A stretch of 64,000 nucleotides of DNA. It comes from an uncultured Pelagibacteraceae bacterium. GTDB lineage: Bacteria > Pseudomonadota > Alphaproteobacteria > Pelagibacterales > Pelagibacteraceae. A program made the position numbers and the translations under genes. Location of the stretch: contig CACJLY010000004.1 of the NCBI GenBank assembly GCA_902594335.1, forward strand, positions 58,881 to 122,880. The letters run 5' to 3'. The notes under the pieces were generated by a model. That model had not been told where the DNA came from, made no database searches, and was given only the letters and a program-made list of their open reading frames with translations. Below are positions 1 to 12,273 of the stretch, one piece after another. The number at the start of each line of letters is the position of its first letter. The stretch's first letter is position 1.

Positions 1-1
1 A

Positions 2-637
2 GAAATTTCTAATCAAATAGAATTTACAGCAAAAGATATAAAACCAGACGCTGTTAAAATAGGAATGCTTCATTCAAAAGAAGTTATAAATTCAGTAATA
101 AAATCATTAAAAAAAATAAAAGCAAAAAAAATAATATTAGACCCTGTGATGGTATCAAAGGGTGGAAAAAAATTAATTAATGAACTTGCTATTAAAATTT
201 TGAAAAATAAACTTTTGTCTGAAGTAGATTTAATTACACCAAACATACCTGAAGCTGAAGTTTTAACCAATTCAAAAATATCAACTATAAAGGATGTAAT
301 TTTAGCAGGTAACTATTTAATAGAATTGGGTGCAAAAAATGTCCTTATTAAAGGAGGTCATTTAAATTATAAAAACATTCAAGACGTATTTATTAATAAA
401 AAAGAAATCAAAATCTTTAAAAATAAGAAAATAAATACAAAAAATAGCCATGGCACTGGTTGCACTTTGTCTAGCGCAATAACTACTTACTTTTCATGTG
501 GAAAAACTTTAAAGAAATCTTGTGAAATGGCAATTAAATATGTAAATCATTCATTAAGAACACAACCAAACTTAGGGAAAGGCTATGGTCCTATAAACCA
601 TTTAAATAGTATACAAATTAAAAAAAATTTTAGATGA
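2..637 (+). CDS. thiD: Hydroxymethylpyrimidine/phosphomethylpyrimidine kinase, 5' end cut by window edge
   Basis: Open frame continues upstream of the listed ATG ([22 protein letters not shown]...); [22 protein letters not shown] and [13 protein letters not shown] motifs of ThiD. Confidence 0.9.
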   Translation, partial: EISNQIEFTAKDIKPDAVKIGMLHSKEVINSVIKSLKKIKAKKIILDPVMVSKGGKKLINELAIKILKNKLLSEVDLITPNIPEAEVLTNSKISTIKDVILAGNYLIELGAKNVLIKGGHLNYKNIQDVFINKKEIKIFKNKKINTKNSHGTGCTLSSAITTYFSCGKTLKKSCEMAIKYVNHSLRTQPNLGKGYGPINHLNSIQIKKNFR

Positions 638-1926
638 AAAATGTAGTTGTAGTCGGATCACAATGGGGAGACGAGGGAAAAGGTAAAATTGTTGATTGGC
701 TATCAAGTGAAGCTGACATTATTGTAAGATTTCAAGGTGGGCATAATGCTGGCCACACTCTTGTTATAGATAGTATAATTTATAAATTAAGACTGCTACC
801 ATCAGGAATAGTTAGAAAAAATAAAATATCAATTATTGGAAATGGCGTAGTAGTTGATCCATGGGCACTTCTAGATGAGATTGATGAAATTAAATCTAAA
901 GGTGTAGAAGTAAATCCTGATAATTTAATTTTATCTGAAGCAGCCACTCTTATCTTGCCATTTCACAAAGAAATGGATGAGATCAGAGAAGATGCAGCAG
1001 GAAAATCCAAAATAGGGACCACAAGAAGAGGAATAGGACCAGCATATGAAGATAAGATTGGTAGAAGATCAATAAGAGTAATGGATCTAGCATCAGAAAG
1101 TAATTTGGATAAAAGATTAGATGTAGTATTAAGTCATCATAATGCCATAAGAAAAGGTTTAGGAAAAACTGAATTCAAAAAAGAACAATTAAAAGAAAAT
1201 CTGTTAGATATTGCACCACAAATACTTAAATTTTCACAGCCTGTATGGAAAAAAATAGATGAATTTAAATCTGAAAATAAAAAAATATTATTTGAAGGAG
1301 CTCAAGGAGTTCTTTTAGACGTTGACCATGGTACTTACCCATTTGTAACCTCTTCCAATACTGTCGCTTCGACTGCAGCAACTGGTTCAGGCTGTGGTAT
1401 TAACTCAATTAATTATGTTTTAGGTATTACAAAAGCATATACTACAAGAGTTGGAGAAGGTCCTTTTCCAACAGAACTTACAGACGAGATTGGTGAATTA
1501 CTTGGAACGAGAGGAAAAGAATTTGGAACTGTAACAAGTCGAAAGAGAAGATGTGGTTGGTTTGATGGTGTCCTTGTAAGACAAACTCTAAAAATTTCAG
1601 GAATTGATGGAATTGCCTTAACTAAACTAGATGTGCTAGATGAACTAGACGAAATTAAAATGTGTATTGCTTATGAGATAAATGGGAAAAAATATGATTA
1701 CCTTCCTGCTTCGGTTGATGACCAATTTATGGCTAAACCAATATACAAATCCTTTAAAGGTTGGAAATCTTCCACAGTGGGTATAAAAAAATTTGAAGAA
1801 TTACCAGAAAATGCAAAAAGTTATGTCATCGAATTAGAAAAGTTTGTTGAGACTAGAATTTCAAGTATTTCCACTAGTCCTGAAAGAAATGATACAATCT
1901 TAATTCAGGATCCTTTTAATCTCTAA
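634..1926 (+). CDS. purA: Adenylosuccinate synthetase
   Basis: [42 protein letters not shown] motifs; 430 aa. Confidence 0.97.
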   Translation: MKNVVVVGSQWGDEGKGKIVDWLSSEADIIVRFQGGHNAGHTLVIDSIIYKLRLLPSGIVRKNKISIIGNGVVVDPWALLDEIDEIKSKGVEVNPDNLILSEAATLILPFHKEMDEIREDAAGKSKIGTTRRGIGPAYEDKIGRRSIRVMDLASESNLDKRLDVVLSHHNAIRKGLGKTEFKKEQLKENLLDIAPQILKFSQPVWKKIDEFKSENKKILFEGAQGVLLDVDHGTYPFVTSSNTVASTAATGSGCGINSINYVLGITKAYTTRVGEGPFPTELTDEIGELLGTRGKEFGTVTSRKRRCGWFDGVLVRQTLKISGIDGIALTKLDVLDELDEIKMCIAYEINGKKYDYLPASVDDQFMAKPIYKSFKGWKSSTVGIKKFEELPENAKSYVIELEKFVETRISSISTSPERNDTILIQDPFNL

Positions 1927-2813
1927 TTTGCTGGCAATAAGTTTTTTGATTTAGCAGAATTAAGCATATGCTTTTGTAGTTTCTCAAAAGCTTTATTTTC
2001 TATTTGTCTTACTCTTTCCCTACTTATCTTGTACTTTTTGCTCAACTCATCCAAAGTTATTGGTTCATCTGTTAATCTTCTTGAGTATAAAATCTTTTTT
2101 TCTCTTTCATTTAATATCTTAATTGAGTCTTGAAGTAGATCTTTCCTTTGCTCCATCTCATCACTTTGAGCAATTTTTAATTCATGGTCCATTTCATCAT
2201 CAACTACCCAGTCTTGCCATTCATCTCCATCTTCACCTATTGGAGCATTTAAAGATTGTTCTTTACCTGAAAGTCTCCTATTCATAGAAACAACCTCGCT
2301 TTCACTCACTGAAAGCCTTTTAGCTATATCTTCAACGTGTTCTTTTCTTAAATCCCCTTCTGATCGAGGAGCTATTTGGTTTTTAATTTTTTTTAAATTA
2401 AAAAAGAGTTTTTTCTGTGCTGTTGTTGTTCCTATTTTAACTAAACTCCATGACCTTAATATGTATTCTTGTATTGAAGCTTTGATCCACCACATTGCAT
2501 ATGTTGCAAGTCTAAAACCTTTTTCTGGCTCAAATTTTTTTACTGCTTGCATTAATCCCACATTACCTTCAGATATCATCTCGTTAAGAGGTAAACCGTA
2601 ACCTTTGTAGCCCATTGCTATCTTTGCAACTAGTCTCAAATGACTGGTTACAAGTTTTTCTGCTGATTTTATATTTCCAGTTGATTTCCAATTTTTAGCT
2701 AACATATATTCTTCTTCAGCTGCAAGCATTGGAAATTTCTTAATCTGAGCAAGATAAGCAGCTAATCCACCTTCATTTGAAAGTGCTGGCAAGTTGTATG
2801 TATTTTTATTCAT
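1923..2813 (-). CDS. rpoH: RNA polymerase sigma-32 factor
   Basis: Sigma-70 regions 2-4; [67 protein letters not shown] is the RpoH box. Confidence 0.95.
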   Translation of the reverse strand: MNKNTYNLPALSNEGGLAAYLAQIKKFPMLAAEEEYMLAKNWKSTGNIKSAEKLVTSHLRLVAKIAMGYKGYGLPLNEMISEGNVGLMQAVKKFEPEKGFRLATYAMWWIKASIQEYILRSWSLVKIGTTTAQKKLFFNLKKIKNQIAPRSEGDLRKEHVEDIAKRLSVSESEVVSMNRRLSGKEQSLNAPIGEDGDEWQDWVVDDEMDHELKIAQSDEMEQRKDLLQDSIKILNEREKKILYSRRLTDEPITLDELSKKYKISRERVRQIENKAFEKLQKHMLNSAKSKNLLPAN

Positions 2814-2859
2814 TCGAAGTATTTATTTAATAAATAAATAAATTTTTACAATGATTTTA

Positions 2860-3837
2860 TTACTTGATTTTTCTTAGTTTTTTTAAAATCTGTTCTAAAT
2901 CTATTGGTAGTTTTGATGTAAACTCAAGTCTTTCGTTATTTTTAGGATGATTAAAGCCAATAGTTTTTGCATGTAAAAATTGTCTATTAAGTCTAGTTAT
3001 ATTATCTTCAAGCTCACTATCAATATTTACAAATTTTTTATACTTTTTTTTATATTTTTTATCACCTAAAATATTATTACCTTTGTATGACAAATGAACT
3101 CTTATTTGATGCGTTCTTCCAGTTTCTAGTTTACATTCAACAAGACTAAATGTTGGAATTTTTTCATCTTCAAATATTTCCAAAGTTCTATAATGTGTCA
3201 CAGCTCTTTTGCCTTTCTTAGATGAAACTTCCATCATCTGTCTATTTCTTGAGCTGCGAGTAATAAAAGTCTCTATTTTTCCATTTTGAGGTCTTATTTT
3301 ACCCCAGACTAAAGCTTGGTAAACTCTAGTAATAGAATGATCAGAAAATTGTTTAGATAAATTTTCGTGTGAAATATTATTTTTAGCAATAACTATTAAT
3401 CCAGATGTATCCTTGTCTACCCTGTGTACAATTCCAGGTCTGAGTTCGTTTCCAATATTTGATAAATTTTTACTATCATAATTTATCAGTGCATTTACAA
3501 TTGTGTTATCATAATTTCCTGGTCCAGGATGTATAGAAATTCCTGCAGATTTATTAATAACCATTAAATCTTTATCTTCGTGGACAATATGAAGAGGATA
3601 TTCAAATGGCTCAAGAGTCTCTTTTTTTGGTTCTGAAATCTCAAAATAAATTTCATCATTCAATTTAATTTTTCTAGAGGGATCAGTAATAATAATATTA
3701 TTAATTTTTAATTTATTTTCTAAAATTAAACTTTTTACTCTTGACCTACTTAATTTATTATCCTGATTGGATAAAAGAATGTCTATTCTTGAATTTTTTT
3801 CTTTATTTTTAACTTTTATATTTATAATACTTTTCAT
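2860..3837 (-). CDS. rluD: RluA/RluD-family 23S rRNA pseudouridine synthase
   Basis: S4-like N-terminus and GIVHRVDKDTSGLIVIAKN catalytic motif. Start placed at the internal Met (MKSIINIKV) because the longer ORF overlaps the tRNA. Confidence 0.88.
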   Translation of the reverse strand: MKSIINIKVKNKEKNSRIDILLSNQDNKLSRSRVKSLILENKLKINNIIITDPSRKIKLNDEIYFEISEPKKETLEPFEYPLHIVHEDKDLMVINKSAGISIHPGPGNYDNTIVNALINYDSKNLSNIGNELRPGIVHRVDKDTSGLIVIAKNNISHENLSKQFSDHSITRVYQALVWGKIRPQNGKIETFITRSSRNRQMMEVSSKKGKRAVTHYRTLEIFEDEKIPTFSLVECKLETGRTHQIRVHLSYKGNNILGDKKYKKKYKKFVNIDSELEDNITRLNRQFLHAKTIGFNHPKNNERLEFTSKLPIDLEQILKKLRKIK

Positions 3838-3858
3838 ATTGATATAATTATACAATAT

Positions 3859-3935
3859 GCGCTTGTAGCTCAACTGGATAGAGCGCCAGATTTCGGCTCT
3901 GGAGGTTCAGGGTTCGACTCCTTGCGGGCGCACCA
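3859..3935 (+). tRNA. tRNA-Arg (anticodon TCG)
   Basis: GCGCTTGTAGCTCAACTGGATAGAGCGCCAGATTTCGGCTCTGGAGGTTCAGGGTTCGACTCCTTGCGGGCGCACCA; CCAGA-TTTCGGC-TCTGG anticodon arm, GGTTCGACTCC T arm, encoded CCA. Confidence 0.96.
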
Positions 3936-4727
3936 TTATTCACCCATATTAATCAAAGTCCCCTTATTTTTTGCGGCATTGAAAGAATAATAAAATAAAG
4001 CAATTGAAAGAGAAAAATAAAAAGCGTTCCAAATAAAAGCATAGTAAACATTTTCGATATTAACTGTTTGATTAATCAAAATATTTCTAGCCTCTTCAAA
4101 TATGTAAACCAATGGAAGTACATAAGCTATTTTTTGAAATATTTCCGGAAGAGTTTCTATTGGATAATAAATACATCCAAAAGGTGCCAGTAAAAACATT
4201 GTTGACCATGCTATATTTTCAAATGATGGACCAAATCTAAGCAAACCTGAAGAAACTAAAATACCAAGTGTGATTCCAAAAATATAAAGACTTAAAAAAA
4301 GAAAAAATAAAAATATTCCTAAATCTAAAATTGAGATTCCAAACAATGGGGATGTAAGTAAAATTGCTGGAACAAGGCCAATTAGTGATCTAATTAAAGC
4401 AGTTATAACAAGTGAGGTTAAAATCTCACCAATTCTCATTGGTGCTATGAAAAGATTAGTAAAATTTCTACTCCAAATTTCTTCTAAAAAAAGCATGTTA
4501 AAACCAATACTTGTCCTAAACAAAAAATCATAGAGAATTGCACAAGTAAGGATTACACCAACTGCATTATTGTAATAAGTTGTATGAGTTGCAAAAAAAT
4601 TAGATATAAATCCCCATAATGTAATTTGAATAGATGGCCAGTAAACTAGATCTAATATTCTAGGAAATGATCTAGTGATTAGATAAAAATGCCTTAAAAA
4701 TAAACCGTATATTCTAGTTAAACTCAT
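3936..4727 (-). CDS. ABC-2 type transporter permease
   Basis: 263 aa membrane protein with multiple hydrophobic segments, paired with an ATPase gene. Confidence 0.85.
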   Translation of the reverse strand: MSLTRIYGLFLRHFYLITRSFPRILDLVYWPSIQITLWGFISNFFATHTTYYNNAVGVILTCAILYDFLFRTSIGFNMLFLEEIWSRNFTNLFIAPMRIGEILTSLVITALIRSLIGLVPAILLTSPLFGISILDLGIFLFFLFLSLYIFGITLGILVSSGLLRFGPSFENIAWSTMFLLAPFGCIYYPIETLPEIFQKIAYVLPLVYIFEEARNILINQTVNIENVYYAFIWNAFYFSLSIALFYYSFNAAKNKGTLINMGE

Positions 4728-5451
4728 TTTTACTCCTTGATAGTTTTAAAAAGACTTCCTCTAGATTTGCTCTTCCATGTTTTGTAATTAAATCTTCAGG
4801 CTTACCTTGGTCTATTATTTCTCCATTTTTCATCATTAATACAGATTTGCACAAACGTGTGACTTCATTCATATTGTGAGAAGCTAAAAGTATCGAAATT
4901 TTTTTTTCTTTTTTATACTCTTCTAAAAATGTTCTAACAAAATCTCCTACTTCTGGATCTAAAGAAGCAGTTGGTTCGTCAAGAAGCAGAACTTTTGGTT
5001 CGTTAACTAGGGCTTTGGCCAAACTTACTCTATTTTTTTGACCTGATGAAAGTTCTCCAGTAATACTGTTTAATAATTCACCTATTCTTAGCTTTTCCGA
5101 CAAATACTCAATTCGTTCCTTAATATTCTCAACTTTGTAAAGTTTAGAATAAACATATAAATTTTGTTTCACTGTAAGTTTTTTGGGCAGTTCAATATAT
5201 GGGGATATAAAATTAATCATTTGAAGAATTTGAATTCTATTTTCTTCAAGTTTAAGATTATTGATAAATATTTGACCACTTGTAGGTTGAAGCAAGCCTA
5301 ACAACATTCCAATGGTTGTTGTTTTTCCAGATCCATTAGGACCAAGCAAACCTAAAATTTCATCTTCCTCAACATTAAATGATATTCCTTTTACAGCTTC
5401 TTTTTTGCCATAATTTTTTTTAATGTTTTGAACTTCAATTAAATTTTTCAT
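4714..5451 (-). CDS. ABC transporter ATP-binding protein (ABC-2 system)
   Basis: Walker A GPNGSGKTT, signature LSSGQKNR, Walker B VLLLDEPTASLDP. Confidence 0.93.
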   Translation of the reverse strand: MKNLIEVQNIKKNYGKKEAVKGISFNVEEDEILGLLGPNGSGKTTTIGMLLGLLQPTSGQIFINNLKLEENRIQILQMINFISPYIELPKKLTVKQNLYVYSKLYKVENIKERIEYLSEKLRIGELLNSITGELSSGQKNRVSLAKALVNEPKVLLLDEPTASLDPEVGDFVRTFLEEYKKEKKISILLASHNMNEVTRLCKSVLMMKNGEIIDQGKPEDLITKHGRANLEEVFLKLSRSKNEFN

Positions 5452-6380
5452 TTTTTTGATGCTCTTAAAATTCTATCATTAATAGCTTCGCCAATATTAA
5501 TATTTGGTATTTTTTCAATAGCAATTTTTTTGTACCCCTTTTTTTTTATCTTTCTTAAAGTTTTATATAAATTTTTTGCAGCTTCATTCAAATTACTTGT
5601 TTTACTTATATAAAAATAGTTTTTGTTTAATTGTTTTCTTTTTTTTATCAATATATAAGCTTCATTTTGAAAATTTTTTTTGGCATTTAGTCTCACAGGT
5701 ATTCCAGGTGAATAATGCAATTTGCTAGTACCAGGAACTTTTATTTTAATTTTTTTTTTATTCTTATTTTCTAGTGTATTAATTAATTTATCGATTAATT
5801 TACTATTTATGCCCCCTAATCTTAAAATATGAGGTTTTCCAATAAGATTTATAATCGTTGATTCTAAACCTATTTTTGAAGAACCGCCATCTAAGATAAA
5901 TTTTAATTTAAGACCAAATTCATCAACCACGTCCTGTTTAGAAATAGGACTTATACCTGTTGTAATGTTTGCACTAGGTGCTGCAAGTGGATAATTTATT
6001 TTTTTTAATAGTTTTCTGGTTAAAGGATGACTTGGAAATCTTACTGCTATTGAATTTGAATTATTTGTAATAATTTTTGAAATTCTACTTGTTATTTTTA
6101 ATTTTAAAACGAATGATATTGGTCCCGGACAAAATTTTTTATAAAGCCTATTAAAAGTTTTATTAATCTCACAATCTTTTTTTAGGTCATTAATGTTATA
6201 ATAGTGAGCAATTAGAGGATTATTTCTAGGTCTTTTTTTTAATTTATATATTCTAGAAACTGCTGTATTCGAATACGCATTTCCTGCCAGCCCATAGACT
6301 GTTTCGGTTGGTATTGCTATACATTCATTATTATTTAAGTATTTTATTGCTTTTTTAATATTTGAATCATTCTTTTTCAT
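5448..6380 (-). CDS. Threonylcarbamoyl-AMP synthase (Sua5/YrdC family)
   Basis: ECIAIPTETVYGLAGNA, KKRPRNNPL, PLAAPSANITTGISPIS, PGTSKLHYSPGIPV (Sua5 C-terminal linker). Confidence 0.92.
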   Translation of the reverse strand: MKKNDSNIKKAIKYLNNNECIAIPTETVYGLAGNAYSNTAVSRIYKLKKRPRNNPLIAHYYNINDLKKDCEINKTFNRLYKKFCPGPISFVLKLKITSRISKIITNNSNSIAVRFPSHPLTRKLLKKINYPLAAPSANITTGISPISKQDVVDEFGLKLKFILDGGSSKIGLESTIINLIGKPHILRLGGINSKLIDKLINTLENKNKKKIKIKVPGTSKLHYSPGIPVRLNAKKNFQNEAYILIKKRKQLNKNYFYISKTSNLNEAAKNLYKTLRKIKKKGYKKIAIEKIPNINIGEAINDRILRASKK

Positions 6381-6400
6381 ATAATATTACCAACTAATAT

Positions 6401-6655
6401 ATGAATGAAAAAAATTTGCCAGATGATATTGCGTCAAAATCATTAAATGAGCTTACTGATTTAGCTAACACAATTATTAAAAATTTAGAAAATGAAAATA
6501 ATCTAGAAAATACATCTGAAGATTACTCAAATTTATTAAAAATTAATAGATTGATAGAAAAAAAATTCCAAAAAAATTTTAAAGAAATATCACGTAAAAC
6601 AAATTTTAAAATTAAAGACTTAAAATCAAACAAAAATGCAAAAAAAGTTAAATAA
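6401..6655 (+). CDS. xseB: Probable exodeoxyribonuclease VII small subunit
   Basis: Small acidic/coiled protein (LNELTDLANTIIKNLENENNLE) immediately upstream of ispA-dxs, the usual xseB position. Confidence 0.65.
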   Translation: MNEKNLPDDIASKSLNELTDLANTIIKNLENENNLENTSEDYSNLLKINRLIEKKFQKNFKEISRKTNFKIKDLKSNKNAKKVK

Positions 6656-7505
6656 AATAGTTAATAGAACTAATAACTATCTTTATAAATATTTTTCCAA
6701 ACAAAAAAAAACTGAGCTTATTAAACCGATGCTCTATGGACTTTTACCTGGGGGTAAAAAAGTAAGATCAAAAATACTCTTTGATATTGGTTCCATATTC
6801 AAAGTGGATAAAAAAAAAATCCTGCAAGTTGCAGCTGCAGTTGAATGTATACATGCTTATTCATTGATACATGATGATTTACCGTGCATGGATAATGACA
6901 ATTTAAGAAGAGGAAAATTGACGACACACAAAAAATTTAGTGAATCAACAGCAATTCTTGCTGGTAATTCTTTACTCACTATTGCATTTCAAATTCTAAG
7001 TGAAAAAAGATTAAATTTAAATGAACAAAAAAAAATAAAACTAATAAACTTGCTTTCTGAAAGTTCGGGGCATACAGGAATAGCTGGAGGGCAGTTTTTA
7101 GACTTAAGTTATGAAAAAATTAAAAAAACAAAAAAACAAATTATAGATATGCAAATAAAAAAAACTGGAAAGCTATTTAGTTTTTGTTGTGTTGCTCCTA
7201 TTATAATGTCTGGTAAAACAAAATATCTGAATAAGTTTAATAAAATAGGTAACGAAATTGGATTATTATTTCAAATTGCTGATGATTTAATAGATTTAAG
7301 AGGCAAAACATCTAGCGCAGGTAAGAAAACAAAAAAAGATTTTAAAATGGGAAAAGCTACTTTAATAAGTTTACTAGGCACTGATAATACTATTAAATAC
7401 GCAGATAACCTAAAATTAAAAATATTTAAAAGTTTAAAAATTTTTGGCAAAAAAGGAAACGATTTTAGAGAAACAATTAATTATATTTTAAACCGAACAA
7501 AATGA
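6636..7505 (+). CDS. ispA: Farnesyl/geranyl diphosphate synthase
   Basis: [25 protein letters not shown] and QIADDLIDL aspartate-rich motifs. Confidence 0.93.
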   Translation: MQKKLNKIVNRTNNYLYKYFSKQKKTELIKPMLYGLLPGGKKVRSKILFDIGSIFKVDKKKILQVAAAVECIHAYSLIHDDLPCMDNDNLRRGKLTTHKKFSESTAILAGNSLLTIAFQILSEKRLNLNEQKKIKLINLLSESSGHTGIAGGQFLDLSYEKIKKTKKQIIDMQIKKTGKLFSFCCVAPIIMSGKTKYLNKFNKIGNEIGLLFQIADDLIDLRGKTSSAGKKTKKDFKMGKATLISLLGTDNTIKYADNLKLKIFKSLKIFGKKGNDFRETINYILNRTK

Positions 7506-9415
7506 ACAATAATTATAAATTTCTAAATAATATTAATTTCCCTGATGATGTAAGAAAACTGTCTCAATCTGATATTAAAACTTTGGCAGACGAAGTTCGA
7601 CAAGAATTAATTGACGTTGTTTCTGAAACAGGAGGGCATTTAGGTGCCGGGCTAGGTGTTGTAGAATTGACTGTTGTCTTACACTATATATTCAACACTC
7701 CTCATGATAAATTAATTTGGGATGTGGGACATCAAACCTATCCACATAAAATATTAACTGGTAGAAAAAAACAAATAAGAACTCTTAGAAAAGGTGAGGG
7801 ATTATCAGGTTTTACAAAAAGATCAGAAAGTGAGTATGATCCATTTGGTGCCGCTCATAGTTCAACTTCTATTTCATCTGCATTAGGAATAGCAGTAGCT
7901 AATAAGTTATCAAATAAATCAGGCAATGTAATTGCAGTCATAGGGGATGGAGCGATAAGTGCTGGTATGGCTTATGAGGCTATGAACAATGCTGGTGAAA
8001 ACAGAACAAAGATGATTGTTGTTTTAAACGACAACGATATGTCAATTGCAAAACCTGTTGGTGCTATGAGAAAATATCTAGCAAAAATTTTATCTGGTAA
8101 AGTTTACTTTAGTTTTAGAGAAACATTAAAGTTAATTATATCTGCTTTTTCAAAAAGATTTAAAAATCAAGCGGGCAAAGCAGAAGATTTTTTAAGATCT
8201 GCAGTCACAGGTGGAACATTATTCAATTCTATGGGATTTTATTATATTGGGCCAATAGATGGCCATGACATTGATACAATGGTTTCAGTATTTAATAATG
8301 CAAAAGATATTAATTATGATGGACCAATTTTAATCCATGTTAAAACTGAAAAAGGAAAAGGTTATTCCTTTGCTGAAAAATCAGAAGATAAATTTCATGG
8401 TGTTTCAAAATTTAATATAAAAACAGGAGAACAAGTAAAGTCAAAATCTAATACTCCTTCTTATACAAAAGTATTCGCAAATTCATTAATTAAACATGCA
8501 GAAAAAGATAGCAAGGTTGTTGGTATAACCGCAGCTATGCCGTCTGGAACAGGAATGGATTTATTTGGAAAAAAATTTCCAGAAAGAATGTTTGATGTCG
8601 GGATAGCCGAACAACATGCGGTTACTTTTGCCGCGGGTATGGCTACTGAAGGGTATAAACCTTATGCTGCAATATATTCAACTTTTCTTCAAAGAGCTTA
8701 CGATCAGGTCGTCCACGATGTCGCAATACAATCTTTGCCTGTTAGATTTGCAATCGATAGAGCGGGGTTAGTTGGTGCTGATGGCCCAACACATGCAGGA
8801 TCTTTTGATGTAACATACCTTTCAACATTACCAAATTTTGTAGTAATGGCTGCAAGTGATGAAGCCGAGCTTGTAAGAATGATAAATACATCAATTGATA
8901 TAAACGATAGACCATCAGCTTTTAGATATCCAAGGGGCAATGGTCTGGGAGTTCAATTACCTGAAATAACTGAGAAAATCGAGTTGGGTAAAGCAAAAAT
9001 TATTAAAGAAGGTAAAAAAGTTGCAATTTTAAACTTTGGAGCAAGATTACAGGAGTGTATTTTGGCTTCCGAAAATTTAACAAAAAAAGGAATTGATATC
9101 TCTATTGTTGATGCAAGATTTGCAAAACCTTTGGATGAAAACTTAATTTGGCAAATTGCTACAGAGCATGAAGTTTTGATTACAATAGAAGAAGGTTCAA
9201 TTGGGGGGTTTGGATCTCACGTAAGCCAATTTTTAAGTGAAAAAAATTTATTAGACAACAATCTTAAATTTAGATCAATGATATTACCTGATAGATTTAT
9301 TGATCATGATAAACCAGAGATAATGTATAAGTTTGCTAATTTAGATTCTATCGGTATTGAAAATAAAATTTTGGATACTTTAAATTCAAAAGTTTTAATT
9401 AAAAAATCTAATTAG
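7502..9415 (+). CDS. dxs: 1-deoxy-D-xylulose-5-phosphate synthase
   Basis: [68 protein letters not shown]. Confidence 0.97.
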   Translation: MNNNYKFLNNINFPDDVRKLSQSDIKTLADEVRQELIDVVSETGGHLGAGLGVVELTVVLHYIFNTPHDKLIWDVGHQTYPHKILTGRKKQIRTLRKGEGLSGFTKRSESEYDPFGAAHSSTSISSALGIAVANKLSNKSGNVIAVIGDGAISAGMAYEAMNNAGENRTKMIVVLNDNDMSIAKPVGAMRKYLAKILSGKVYFSFRETLKLIISAFSKRFKNQAGKAEDFLRSAVTGGTLFNSMGFYYIGPIDGHDIDTMVSVFNNAKDINYDGPILIHVKTEKGKGYSFAEKSEDKFHGVSKFNIKTGEQVKSKSNTPSYTKVFANSLIKHAEKDSKVVGITAAMPSGTGMDLFGKKFPERMFDVGIAEQHAVTFAAGMATEGYKPYAAIYSTFLQRAYDQVVHDVAIQSLPVRFAIDRAGLVGADGPTHAGSFDVTYLSTLPNFVVMAASDEAELVRMINTSIDINDRPSAFRYPRGNGLGVQLPEITEKIELGKAKIIKEGKKVAILNFGARLQECILASENLTKKGIDISIVDARFAKPLDENLIWQIATEHEVLITIEEGSIGGFGSHVSQFLSEKNLLDNNLKFRSMILPDRFIDHDKPEIMYKFANLDSIGIENKILDTLNSKVLIKKSN

Positions 9416-10497
9416 ATTTTATTCTGAGCTGTGTTCATTAAATAGTGATCAAGAATTACACAGTGCATCATAGCCTCTCCTATTGGGACTGCTCTAATTC
9501 CAACACAGGGGTCGTGTCTTCCTTTTACAGATATTGTTGTATTCTTCCCAAACCTATCGATTGTTTTCCTCGATGACAGAATAGATGATGTTGGTTTTAC
9601 AGCAAATGAAACATTTATTTCTTGACCAGTAGATATTCCTCCAAGAATTCCTCCTGCATTATTAGATTTAAAACTTGTTTTACCTTTTTTTTTCAAAATT
9701 TCATCAGAGTTTTCCTCACCAGTTAACATCGCCGAGTTCATTCCCGATCCAATATTTACTCCTTTTACAGCATTAATACTCATCATTGCTGCCGCAAGAT
9801 CCATATCTAATTTTGAATATATTGGTGCTCCAAGTCCCAAAGGAACTCCTCTTGCTCTAACTTCAATAATTGCTCCACAAGATGATCCAGCTTTTCTTAT
9901 CCCAAGTAAATATTTTTCCCACAGTTTAATCACAGTTTTATCAGGACAAAAAAATGGGTTGCTAGAAATTGTTTTGTCTTTCCATTTCTTTAAATCACAT
10001 CCTAATATCCCTAATTGTGTAACAGCGCCAACAGCTTGATACTTCTTTCCAATTTTACTTTTCAAAACAACTTTTGCAATAGCACCCGCCGCAACTCTAG
10101 CCGCAGTCTCGCGAGCAGATTGTCTTCCACCACCTCTGTAATCCCGGATACCGTATTTTTTGAAATAAGTATAATCTGCATGTCCTGGTCTAAATTTATT
10201 CTTTATTGTCTCATAGTCTCTAGATCTCATATCTTTATTATAAATTATTAGGGAAATTGGAGTTCCAGTAGATCTACCCTCAAAAACACCAGATAAAATA
10301 TTAATTTTGTCGTCCTCTTTTCTTTGAGTAGTAAATTTAGATTGTCCTGGTTTTCTTTTATTAAGTTCTTTTTGTATATCACTTTCTTTTATTGGAATAT
10401 TTGGAGGGCAGCCATCTACAACACATCCAATAGCCGGACCATGTGATTCTCCCCAAGTGGTAAACCTAAATAACTTTCCAAAAGTATTAAATGACAT
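9412..10497 (-). CDS. aroC: Chorismate synthase
   Basis: [57 protein letters not shown]. Confidence 0.97.
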   Translation of the reverse strand: MSFNTFGKLFRFTTWGESHGPAIGCVVDGCPPNIPIKESDIQKELNKRKPGQSKFTTQRKEDDKINILSGVFEGRSTGTPISLIIYNKDMRSRDYETIKNKFRPGHADYTYFKKYGIRDYRGGGRQSARETAARVAAGAIAKVVLKSKIGKKYQAVGAVTQLGILGCDLKKWKDKTISSNPFFCPDKTVIKLWEKYLLGIRKAGSSCGAIIEVRARGVPLGLGAPIYSKLDMDLAAAMMSINAVKGVNIGSGMNSAMLTGEENSDEILKKKGKTSFKSNNAGGILGGISTGQEINVSFAVKPTSSILSSRKTIDRFGKNTTISVKGRHDPCVGIRAVPIGEAMMHCVILDHYLMNTAQNKI

Positions 10498-10529
10498 TAT
10501 TTTAATGTATAAATTATTTTTTTAAATTT

Positions 10530-11153
10530 ATGAACGAAAAAAACTCACTAGGACTAAATCTTTGCTTTAAAGAACATAATAACCCAATAAAACTTTTTGA
10601 AGAATGGTTCAATAAAGCAAAAAAAACAGAAATTAATGATCCAAACGCATTTGCGGTTGGAACTGTAAATAAAAATGGGTTTCCAACAGTCAGAATGGTA
10701 CTTCTTAAAGATTTTGATAAAAATGGATTTGTTTTTTATACAAACCTTAATAGTGATAAAAGCAAAGCAATCAGAAATACCTCAAAAATTTCGATGTGCT
10801 TTCATTGGAAAAGTTTGCAAAGGCAAATTAGAATAGTTGGCTTTGCATCTAAAGTATCAAAAAAAGAAGCTGATGATTATTATAACTCAAGAGCTTATGG
10901 AAGTAGAATAGGTGCTTGGGCCTCAAAGCAAAGTTCTGTTTTAAAACAAAGACAAGATTTATATAATTCAATTGAGGAATTTAAGAAAAAATATCCAAAT
11001 AAAAATAATATACCACGTCCTGAACATTGGTCTGGTTGGAGAATTAAACCAAAGGAAATTGAATTTTGGCTAGATGGACAGAATCGAATTCACGAAAGGT
11101 TAAAATATATTAGATTACCCAAAAAATGGAAAAAAGTATTATTAAGTCCTTAA
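10530..11153 (+). CDS. pdxH: Pyridoxamine 5'-phosphate oxidase
   Basis: RMVLLKDFDKNGFVFYTNLNSDKSKAI and C-terminal WSGWRIKPKEIEFWLDGQNRIHERLKY. Confidence 0.95.
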   Translation: MNEKNSLGLNLCFKEHNNPIKLFEEWFNKAKKTEINDPNAFAVGTVNKNGFPTVRMVLLKDFDKNGFVFYTNLNSDKSKAIRNTSKISMCFHWKSLQRQIRIVGFASKVSKKEADDYYNSRAYGSRIGAWASKQSSVLKQRQDLYNSIEEFKKKYPNKNNIPRPEHWSGWRIKPKEIEFWLDGQNRIHERLKYIRLPKKWKKVLLSP

Positions 11154-12163
11154 AAATTTCTTTCAATACTAAAAGATGTTAAGCTTCTTAATATATTTTT
11201 TTCTTCGGTCTCTTCAAATACACTTAAAGAATTAGAAGCTAAATTAATATAATGTTCTGCTTTTTTATAACACTCATTAATAATATTATTATTTTTTATT
11301 AATACTAGGACATGTTCTAAATCTTGCTTTTCACGAATATCTTTTTCAAAAAAAAATTTTAATTTTTCTTTTTCAAAATTATCAACTTTTTGATAGAGTA
11401 AAATTATAGGCAAAGTCACTTTACCTTCGTAAAAGTCATTGCCAATATTTTTTCCAAACAATTTTAATTCAGAATTATAGTCTAATGTGTCATCTGCTAT
11501 TTGAAATGTAAGCCCTAAGTTTTTTCCATAAAATTCCAAAGCATTTTTATATTTTAAATCTTTTTCAGCAATAATCGCGCCAACTTTAGTAGCCGCTGCA
11601 AATAAAGAAGCTGTTTTTGATGAAATAATATTTAGATATGTTTCTTCCAAGATATCTATTTCTTTATTGTGTTGCAATTGAAGAACTTCACCTTGGGCAA
11701 TTTCAGATGATGTTGTTGCTAAAAGTTTTAATAGTTCTAAATTCCCGTCCTCTACCATCATTTCAAAACATTTACTAAGTAAATAATCACCTACCAAAAT
11801 TGATGAATGATTTCCCCAAATTGTATTAAGTGTTTTTTTACCTCGTCTAATGTCAGCACTATCTATTACATCGTCATGCATTAAAGTAGCTGCATGTATA
11901 AGTTCTACACAAGCTGCAAGATTTACATCTCTTAATCCTTTTTGATATTCACAAATTTTAGCACATTGCAAGGTTAGGAGTGCTCTTAGTCTTTTTCCAC
12001 CAGTTTTTAAATGATACTTGGTCATCTTTTGAACTAATTCAACTTTACTTGCTAGTCTAGAATTGATTTTTTCTTCAACTAGAATCAATTTATCATCGAC
12101 TGAATTTTTTAAATCTGCATATGAATTATTAATTTGCTTTTTAAGCTGTATTACAGTTCCCAT
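11150..12163 (-). CDS. ispB: Long-chain polyprenyl diphosphate synthase (octaprenyl type)
   Basis: GGKRLRALLTL, LMHDDVIDSADIRRGKKTLN, QIADDTLDY. Confidence 0.88.
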   Translation of the reverse strand: MGTVIQLKKQINNSYADLKNSVDDKLILVEEKINSRLASKVELVQKMTKYHLKTGGKRLRALLTLQCAKICEYQKGLRDVNLAACVELIHAATLMHDDVIDSADIRRGKKTLNTIWGNHSSILVGDYLLSKCFEMMVEDGNLELLKLLATTSSEIAQGEVLQLQHNKEIDILEETYLNIISSKTASLFAAATKVGAIIAEKDLKYKNALEFYGKNLGLTFQIADDTLDYNSELKLFGKNIGNDFYEGKVTLPIILLYQKVDNFEKEKLKFFFEKDIREKQDLEHVLVLIKNNNIINECYKKAEHYINLASNSLSVFEETEEKNILRSLTSFSIERNF

Positions 12164-12273
12164 TAATTAAAACTATTATATCCAATTTATTAATATACTT
12201 ATCAATTGACGCACCTTATTCTTTAATTATAACTAGGGTTTATAATATATTTAAAAAACTTATAACAATTCTA

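Noticed and set aside
3838-3873. N-terminal extension of the rluD ORF (MSYKRILYNYIN)
   Set aside because: Overlaps the tRNA-Arg gene; the internal Met at 3837 is a better start
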